A DNA stretch of 64,000 nt from Microbacterium sp. zg-B185. GTDB lineage: Bacteria; Actinomycetota; Actinomycetes; Actinomycetales; Microbacteriaceae. The DNA lies in contig NZ_CP126739.1 of assembly GCF_030246885.1 (NCBI RefSeq), positions 806,001 to 870,000 of the forward strand, written 5' to 3'. The notes beneath the pieces were generated by a model that saw only the letters and a program-made list of their open reading frames with translations, made no database searches and was not told the origin of the DNA. Position numbers and translations under genes: made by a program. Position 1 is the first letter of the stretch. Every line of letters starts with the position of its first letter. Shown piece after piece: positions 59,326 through 64,000 of this stretch.

Positions 59326-59343
59326 CGAGACTAGGCAGTCTCG
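59326..59343 (-). promoter_or_regulatory. McbR-like operator over the metY promoter
   Basis: CGAGACTAGGCAGTCTCG is a perfect palindrome with 7-bp arms. It contains AGAC-N6-GTCT, the core of the corynebacterial McbR site TAGAC-N6-GTCTA. On the minus strand TAGTCT inside it is a good -10 for metY, about 56 bases before the ATG. Confidence 0.65.
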
Positions 59344-59443
59344 TGTTCGTCGACAACGAAGGGGAAATGTGACGTAACACCCCGCAGCGCGGCGGTGGCA
59401 CCCGCAGACCGGCAGGCGGTGCTGCAGGCGACGCGAACCTGGG

Positions 59444-59449
59444 TAGCGT
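59444..59449 (+). promoter_or_regulatory. -10 element, leaderless SDR transcript
   Basis: TAGCGT ends six bases before the ATG at 59456. Confidence 0.55.
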
Positions 59450-59455
59450 TGTCGC

Positions 59456-60241
59456 ATGGCGACGCGACGTGCAGTGGTGACCGGGGCGAGTTCGGGGATC
59501 GGTGAGGCCGCCGCGCGCGCGCTCCGCGCCGGCGGATGGGACGTCGTCGGCGTCGCGCGACGTGCCGACCGTCTGCAGGCGCTGGAGGAGGCGACCGGCG
59601 TGGTCGCGTTCGCGGCGGATCTGACTAGGCAGGAAGACGTCGATGCGCTCGCCCTGTGGCTGGCCGACACCGGACCCGTCCACGCGCTGGTCCACGTCGC
59701 GGGCGGGGCACGCGGCACCGAGCGTGTCGAGGACGCCCGTCCCGCCGACTGGCAGTGGATGTTCGAGGCGAACGTGCTGTCCGCCCAGCGCCTCGTGGCG
59801 GCGCTGCTTCCTCAGCTGCGTGCGGCCGCGGCATCCGACGGCCATGCCGACACCCTCTTCGTGACCTCCACCGCAGCGGTGACGGCCTACCCGGGCGGCT
59901 CCGGATACAACGCGGCCAAAGCGGGCGAGGCGATGCTCGCGCACGCGCTCAGACTCGAGCTGAACGGGGAGCCGATCCGCGTGATCGAGGTCGCGCCGGG
60001 CATGGTGTTCACCGAGGAGTTCACCCTCAACCGGCTGGGCGGTGACCAGTATGCCGCCGAGCGGGTCTACGAGGGCGTGACGAACCCGCTCACCGCCGAG
60101 GATGTCGCAGACGTCATCGCCTACGCGCTGAACGCGCCCGGTCACGTGAACCTGGACCTGATCACGATGCGCCCGGTGGCGCAGTCCGCGCAGCACCTGC
60201 TCGCGCGCGGTCCGCTCCGGGTGCGCAACGCCGAGGTCTGA
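59456..60241 (+). CDS. Short-chain dehydrogenase/reductase
   Basis: A 261-residue classical SDR with cofactor motif TGASSGIG, HVAGGARG (in place of NNAG), catalytic Ser in VTSTAAVTAYPGG and YNAAK as the YxxxK pair. The ADLTRQ acidic turn does not settle cofactor preference; the R-R after GVA favours NADP. It resembles YdfG-type 3-hydroxy-acid dehydrogenases. Substrate unknown. Confidence 0.9.
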   Translation: MATRRAVVTGASSGIGEAAARALRAGGWDVVGVARRADRLQALEEATGVVAFAADLTRQEDVDALALWLADTGPVHALVHVAGGARGTERVEDARPADWQWMFEANVLSAQRLVAALLPQLRAAAASDGHADTLFVTSTAAVTAYPGGSGYNAAKAGEAMLAHALRLELNGEPIRVIEVAPGMVFTEEFTLNRLGGDQYAAERVYEGVTNPLTAEDVADVIAYALNAPGHVNLDLITMRPVAQSAQHLLARGPLRVRNAEV

Positions 60242-60276
60242 CCGCCTCACGCCGAGACGAACCAGGAGCCTGAGGG

Positions 60277-60969
60277 ATGCCCCGGTCACTGACCCAACTC
60301 GCCGACGCCGGCCTGATCGATGCCGGGTGGGCAGGGGCGCTGGCTCCCGTCGCGCCGGTGATCGCGGAACTGGGGGAGCGCCTGCGTGCGGAAACCGCCG
60401 CCGGTCGCGGCTACCTGCCCGCCGGTGACCATGTGCTGCGCGCCTTCCAGCGCCCGCTGGCCGGCGCGAAGGTGCTCATCGTCGGCCAGGACCCGTACCC
60501 GACGCCGGGTCATCCGATCGGCCTGTCCTTCGCCGTGGACAAGCACGTGCGGCCGCTTCCGCGGAGCCTGTCGAACATCTACCGGGAGCTGAACGAGGAC
60601 CTCGGGATCCCGCCCGCGACACACGGGGACCTGTCCGGGTGGAGCGATCAGGGCGTTGTGCTGCTGAACCGCGTGCTGACCGTCGCACCCGGAGCACCGG
60701 CATCCCACCGCGGGTGGGGGTGGGAGAAGGTCACCGAGCACGCCATTCGCGAACTGGTCGCCCGCGGAGGGCCGCTGGTGGCGATCCTGTGGGGGCGGGA
60801 TGCCGGCAACCTGCGCCCGCTGCTGGGCACCACCCCGATCGTCGAATCGCCGCACCCGTCTCCGCTGTCGGCGAACCGCGGCTTCTTCGGGTCGCGGCCG
60901 TTCTCGCGGGCGAACGACATGCTCGTCCAGCAGGGTGCCGAACCCATCGACTGGCGACTGCCGGGCTGA
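60277..60969 (+). CDS. ung: Uracil-DNA glycosylase, family 1
   Basis: Removes uracil from DNA in base-excision repair. The 230-residue protein has the water-activating loop [29 protein letters not shown], and the minor-groove loop [17 protein letters not shown]. The first loop has Pro after GQDPY where enteric enzymes have His, as usual in this phylum. A GGAG-type site precedes the ATG. Confidence 0.97.
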   Translation: MPRSLTQLADAGLIDAGWAGALAPVAPVIAELGERLRAETAAGRGYLPAGDHVLRAFQRPLAGAKVLIVGQDPYPTPGHPIGLSFAVDKHVRPLPRSLSNIYRELNEDLGIPPATHGDLSGWSDQGVVLLNRVLTVAPGAPASHRGWGWEKVTEHAIRELVARGGPLVAILWGRDAGNLRPLLGTTPIVESPHPSPLSANRGFFGSRPFSRANDMLVQQGAEPIDWRLPG

Positions 60970-60972
60970 GCG

Positions 60973-60978
60973 TAGGCT
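60973..60978 (+). promoter_or_regulatory. -10 element, leaderless GNAT transcript
   Basis: TAGGCT, four bases after the ung stop, ends six bases before the ATG at 60985. Confidence 0.6.
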
Positions 60979-60984
60979 GTCGGC

Positions 60985-61596
60985 ATGCTGGAGGAGGAAT
61001 ACGACCGCGACCGTCGCAGGCTGCCGCGCCACCTGCGCAGGCTCCCCGCGCCGGAGCCGGAATTCTCCTTCACGATCCGGCCGGTCGAGGACCGCGACAT
61101 CCCCGACATCCGGGAGATCTACAACTACTACGTGACCAACTCCGTGGTCACCTTCGACGAGAAGAAGTGGACGTTGGCCCAATGGCGGGACAAGGCCGCG
61201 TACCTGGCCAAACTCAAGCTCCCCTTCCTGGTCGCACAGTCGCCGTCCGGCCAGATCCTCGGGTACGCGCTGGTGCAGCCGATGTCGAGCAAGTCCGCGT
61301 ACCGCTACTCAGTGGAGAACTCGATCTACCTCGGGCATGCGGCGGCGGGCAAAGGCCTGGGCCGCGCGCTCCTGCAGGCGCTCATCGAAGCCTGCGAGGC
61401 GGCCGGGATCCGCGAGATCGTGGCGGTGATCAGCGACAAGGGCGCTGAGGCATCCATCGCCCTGCACGAGAAACTCGGCTTCGTCGAGGTCGGACGCATG
61501 GGACGGGTGGGCTTCAAGTTCGGCCGGTGGCTGGGGACGATCTACATGCAGAAGCACCTCAAACCCCCGAAGAAGAAGAGCCTCTTCCGACGGTGA
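60985..61596 (+). CDS. GNAT N-acetyltransferase (phosphinothricin/methionine-sulfoximine type)
   Basis: A 203-residue acetyltransferase with IRPVEDRDIPDIREIYNYYV, TFDEKKWT, SIYLGHAAAGKGLGRALLQA (acetyl-CoA loop, slightly changed from the usual RGxG) and ISDKGAEASIALHEKLGF. The fold is that of Pat/MnaT enzymes, which acetylate L-amino acid analogues. A basic N-terminus of about 28 residues and a Lys-rich C-terminus are extra. Confidence 0.88.
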   Translation: MLEEEYDRDRRRLPRHLRRLPAPEPEFSFTIRPVEDRDIPDIREIYNYYVTNSVVTFDEKKWTLAQWRDKAAYLAKLKLPFLVAQSPSGQILGYALVQPMSSKSAYRYSVENSIYLGHAAAGKGLGRALLQALIEACEAAGIREIVAVISDKGAEASIALHEKLGFVEVGRMGRVGFKFGRWLGTIYMQKHLKPPKKKSLFRR

Positions 61597-61634
61597 CCGG
61601 CGTCCGGGACCGGCGCGGCGATGGGTCGCCGGGG

Positions 61635-61710
61635 CGGTCGTGGGCGCTAAGGGCGGGCGACCGCGCGGCGTCGGTCGTGGGCGCTAAGGGCGGGCGGGCG
61701 ACCGCGCGGC
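61635..61710. repeat. Direct duplication including the emfourin 3' end
   Basis: The 35-bp block at 61635-61669 recurs at 61672-61710 with a four-base GGGC insertion. The second copy holds the emfourin stop codon (61684-61686), so the first looks like a copied gene end. CGGTCG and CGACCG in each block can form a stem and may act as terminator for the converging genes. Confidence 0.8.
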
Positions 61711-62061
61711 CGACCGCACCGCGTCGATGAGGTCGCGCCACGGACCCTGCACTTCGGGATCGGCCAGCGCCGCCGCACGCTCCGCGTCGCCGCAGCGGGC
61801 GTCCACGTGCCATACGAAGCGATCCGCGCCACTCGGGGGCAGAGCGCGGCCCGGAGTCGCGGCATCCCACGGGCATTCGTCGATGAGCGCGATCCACTGC
61901 GGCGCGGCGTCGGCGTCGGGCTGCGCGCGCCACGTCCGCCGCAGTCCGGCGAATCCCCCGGTCCGCGTCACGGTGACGGAGATCGCCGTCACGCCTTGAT
62001 CCCCGCTGTGGTTCGCCTCCTCGGCGCCCGCGCTCTCAGGCGATTCCGCCGCTTCGTCCAT
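61684..62061 (-). CDS. Protealysin inhibitor emfourin
   Basis: A 125-residue protein whose core ISVTVTRTGGFAGLRRTWRA, then DRFVWHVDARCGDAERAAALADPEVQGPWRDLIDAVR fits emfourin, the cytoplasmic inhibitor that pairs with protealysin-like M4 proteases. The M4 gene lies directly upstream on the same strand and overlaps by 26 bases if the ATG at 62061 is used. The acidic N-terminus of about 22 residues is not conserved in the family, and a GTG at 61992 is a possible shorter start. Confidence 0.85.
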   Translation of the reverse strand: MDEAAESPESAGAEEANHSGDQGVTAISVTVTRTGGFAGLRRTWRAQPDADAAPQWIALIDECPWDAATPGRALPPSGADRFVWHVDARCGDAERAAALADPEVQGPWRDLIDAVRSAARSPARP

Positions 62062-63106
62062 TCCGCACACCGACGCCCGTCCAGCCCGCTCGGACCGCAT
62101 CGACCTCCTCCGAGTCCTCACCGTACTCCGCCTCGGCCGCGGCCAGGGTGGCGGCGGCGAAGGCCGTGAAGTCCGCCGTCGAGGACAGCGACCCTGAGGT
62201 GAGGGCGCGGTACCAGATCAGCCCAGCTCGCTCCCAGGCGCGGCCGCCGAGGGCTCGGGCGGTGAGGTAGAACGCATGGTTGGGAATGCCGGAATTGATG
62301 TGCACGCCGCCGTTGTCGTCACTGGTCTGCACGTACCCGTCCATATGCGCCGGCTGCGGGTCACGGCCGAGGACGTCATCGTCATACGCCGTTCCGGGTG
62401 CGGCCAGCGAGCGCAGCGCGACTCCCTGCACGGCCGCGGTGAAGATGCCCGCGCCGATCAGCCAGGAGCCCTGCTCGACCGTCTGCCCCAGGGAGTGCTG
62501 CTCGGCGAGCGCGCCGAAGACGTCCGAGACGGACTCGTTCAGCGCCCCGGACTGGCCCTCGTAGACGAGGCCGACCTCGTGCTCGGTCATCCCGTGCGTG
62601 AGCTCGTGCGCGATCACGGTCAGGGAGCCGGTGAATCCGACGAACACCTCGCCGTCGCCGTCGCCGAACACCATCCGCTCGCCGTTCCAGAAGGCGTTGT
62701 CGTAGTCGCGGCCGTAGTGCACGGTCGCCAGCAGCGGACTGCCGGCGCCGTCGATGCTGCTGCGGCCATAGGCATCCCAGAAGAAGTCGAACGTGGCCCC
62801 GAGCCCGTCGAAGGCCTCATCGACGGCGACGTCGCCGCTCGGCGGGTCGTCCTCGCCGCGCACGCGGACACCGGGCAGCTGCTCGCGGTTCTGCGCGTCG
62901 GAGACCGTGCGGTCGGGTGCCGGTCCGCTCTCCACGACGAGTGTTCCCGGTTCGCCGATCGATATGCGCAGACGGGAGCGGACCGGCCGGTACTCGCGCG
63001 GGGTCTCCAGCGTGCTCCGCGCGGCCTCGGCGGCGCGCGCCCACGCGGGCTCCTGCACTGCGGCGATCCTGGCAAGCAGATACGGAGGGACGATCGCGTG
63101 CGTCAT
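62036..63106 (-). CDS. M4 family neutral metalloprotease, protealysin-like
   Basis: This 356-residue thermolysin-family protease has the zinc site H167-E168-x-x-H171 (IAHELTHGM), E191 in NESVSD and the proton-donor His in GGVHINSGIPNHAFY. The N-terminal VPPYLLARI is the PPL motif of the short protealysin propeptide (about 1-60), and there is no signal peptide, as in protealysins, which act in the cell or leave by an unclear route. TAGCCT ends six bases before the ATG. Confidence 0.95.
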   Translation of the reverse strand: MTHAIVPPYLLARIAAVQEPAWARAAEAARSTLETPREYRPVRSRLRISIGEPGTLVVESGPAPDRTVSDAQNREQLPGVRVRGEDDPPSGDVAVDEAFDGLGATFDFFWDAYGRSSIDGAGSPLLATVHYGRDYDNAFWNGERMVFGDGDGEVFVGFTGSLTVIAHELTHGMTEHEVGLVYEGQSGALNESVSDVFGALAEQHSLGQTVEQGSWLIGAGIFTAAVQGVALRSLAAPGTAYDDDVLGRDPQPAHMDGYVQTSDDNGGVHINSGIPNHAFYLTARALGGRAWERAGLIWYRALTSGSLSSTADFTAFAAATLAAAEAEYGEDSEEVDAVRAGWTGVGVRNGRSGGIA

Positions 63107-63112
63107 GGTTCG

Positions 63113-63118
63113 AGGCTA
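63113..63118 (-). promoter_or_regulatory. -10 element, leaderless M4 protease transcript
   Basis: TAGCCT on the minus strand ends six bases before the ATG at 63106. Confidence 0.6.
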
Positions 63119-63156
63119 ACCCTCGCGCCCGACACGCAGCCCGGATGCCGCGCCCC

Positions 63157-63391
63157 TGTCGCGTCGCCGCGCTGCTCGCCTGTCGCGTCGCCGCCCCGCT
63201 CGCCTGTCATGACACGCCGGGCGGGCTGGCAGTTCGTGACGGCGGAAGCCGGTCGAGGGGGACTGTGGGCGGCTGCTCGCCTGTCGCGTCGCCGCTCCGC
63301 TCGCCTGTCGTGTCGCCGCGCTGCTCGCCTGTCGCGTCGCCGCGCTGCTCGCCTGTCATGACACGCCGGGCGGGCTGGCAGTTCGTGACGG
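63157..63391. repeat. Two-module array of 24-bp repeats with a shared 38-bp tail
   Basis: This 305-bp gap has no gene. Units beginning TGTCGCGTCGCCG repeat every 24 bp at 63157 and 63181 in module one, and at 63282, 63306 and 63330 in module two. Each module ends with the same 38-bp tail, TGTCATGACACGCCGGGCGG and on (63205-63242 and 63354-63391). The tail opens with the palindrome TGTCATGACA. About 40 bp of unrelated sequence separates the modules. Confidence 0.9.
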
Positions 63392-63411
63392 GCGAGCGAA
63401 CGGGCGCCGGG

Positions 63412-64000
63412 TCAGGACCGCTGCGTGATCGCTGCGCGCACGCGGGCGATGAACGTGCTGGGATGCGCGAACAGTTCCGCCTTCGTCACCCGGATCACCT
63501 GCCAGCCCGCCGCCGCGAGCCGCTCGTAGCGCAGGATGTCGTGTGCCCACTGTTCCGGGTCGAGGAAGTGGTGTTCGCCCTCGTACTCGATCCCGATCTT
63601 CAGGTCGGGGTAGGCCAGATCCACGCATGCCAGCCGCACACCAGCCTCGAGAACGTCGACGTTCAGCTCAGGCTCGGGCAGGAGCGCGCTCACGAGTGTC
63701 AGTCGAGCCACGGTCTCCGGCCGCGAAGCGGAGCGCGTGCGCAGCTGCGGCAGGGCAGCGCGGAGCGCGGGGATGCCCACCCGGCGTCCGGATCGAACGG
63801 CTGCCTCGAGTTCGGCGAGCGTGGCCAGTGGTGAGGGCACCCGCCAGTCCCGGATGGCAGCGTCGCCGGCCGCAACGAGGTCGTAGGGATCGCGAAACGT
63901 CGCACCGAGCATCGCCCACGTCGAGGCCGGAGATGCGACGAGCAGCCCGGTTCGTGCATCACGACGGATCGTGGTCAACCGCGGCGTGGTCTCGTGACCA
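63412..64000 (-). CDS. DUF559 (Vsr/restriction-endonuclease-like fold) protein, 5' end outside window
   Basis: The coding sequence stays open to the window edge; a TTG at 63978 lies in frame but GHETTPR before it fits the family, so the start is beyond the window. The visible 195 residues include VASPASTWAMLG and the DUF559 core DLAYPDLKIGIEYEGEHHF (an E-x-E pair where nucleases bind metal), then QWAHDILRYERLAAAGWQVI. Such proteins are frequent in actinobacteria; the catalytic role is unproven. Confidence 0.85.
   Translation of the reverse strand, partial: GHETTPRLTTIRRDARTGLLVASPASTWAMLGATFRDPYDLVAAGDAAIRDWRVPSPLATLAELEAAVRSGRRVGIPALRAALPQLRTRSASRPETVARLTLVSALLPEPELNVDVLEAGVRLACVDLAYPDLKIGIEYEGEHHFLDPEQWAHDILRYERLAAAGWQVIRVTKAELFAHPSTFIARVRAAITQRS

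Noticed and set aside
63157-63391. Possible CRISPR array
   Set aside because: Units are contiguous 24-bp copies without spacers of constant size, and no cas gene is present.

Overview
The window is a 64-kb piece of a high-GC (about 70% by eye) actinobacterial chromosome. Kgd-type 2-oxoglutarate dehydrogenase, WhiB1, MtrA/MtrB/LpqB, PdtaS, SigH/RsrA, GuaB1 and a long-form HPF together point to Actinomycetia. The local gene families (DUF5719, DUF3499, emfourin with an M4 protease, squalene-cyclase-like protein, TPM-type coiled coil) and codon use suggest Microbacteriaceae, most likely Microbacterium or a close relative. This placement comes from remembered family distributions, not from a search. 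Almost everything is conserved chromosomal backbone. I saw no prophage, transposase, CRISPR array, rRNA or tRNA.

Layout. 1-4.8 kb: end of a membrane glycosyltransferase, DUF5719, a degenerate zincin, DUF3499 and ahcY. 4.9-16.4 kb: a membrane/MoxR block (RDD, SpoIIM-like, DUF58, MoxR, DUF4350, DUF4129, DUF7847-like) interrupted by an oxidative-stress cassette, furA-katG-aquaporin. 16.7-22.3 kb: mtrA-mtrB-lpqB, comF and hpf. 22.4-26.2 kb: a TPM-protein-like coiled coil without the TPM domain, a DEAD-box helicase and a PadR regulator. 26.5-37 kb: secA1, an alanine-type aminotransferase, small conserved unknowns, an Rv3235-family protein, a BldC-like protein, an orphan SAF/CpaE-like pair, PdtaS and WhiB1. 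37-42.9 kb: bcp, rsgA, aroA, sigH-rsrA and an Eis-like acetyltransferase. 42.9-50.8 kb: kgd, guaB1 and two CNNM/CorC transporters. 51-64 kb: an old-yellow-enzyme reductase, NAD(P)HX dehydratase, a GT87 enzyme, a thiamine-binding protein, a Nudix protein, metX and metY flanking a squalene-cyclase-like protein, an SDR, ung, a GNAT, an emfourin/protealysin pair and a DUF559 endonuclease-fold protein cut by the window end.

How genes work together. FurA-KatG, the peroxiredoxin Bcp and SigH-RsrA handle peroxide and thiol stress. SigH appears to have two promoters and possibly two protein lengths. AhcY, MetX and MetY belong to the methionine cycle; metY carries an operator resembling McbR sites, while ahcY and metX share an identical 17-bp start-site sequence. 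MtrAB-LpqB, PdtaS, WhiB1 and the MoxR block act in envelope and growth control. About eighteen genes have a -10-like hexamer ending 6 or 7 bases before the start codon, which suggests widespread leaderless mRNAs.

Repeats cluster in gaps between genes, mostly between converging genes: a 19-bp minisatellite at 50.9 kb, palindromes and a 24-bp repeat at 36.3-36.6 kb, a duplicated emfourin 3' end at 61.6 kb, and a two-module 24-bp repeat at 63.2 kb. No single stretch stands out as an unmistakable new system. The best leads are the sigH two-promoter arrangement, the cytosolic TPM-like coiled coil, the overlapping emfourin/protease pair, the MoxR-block insertion and the metY operator.
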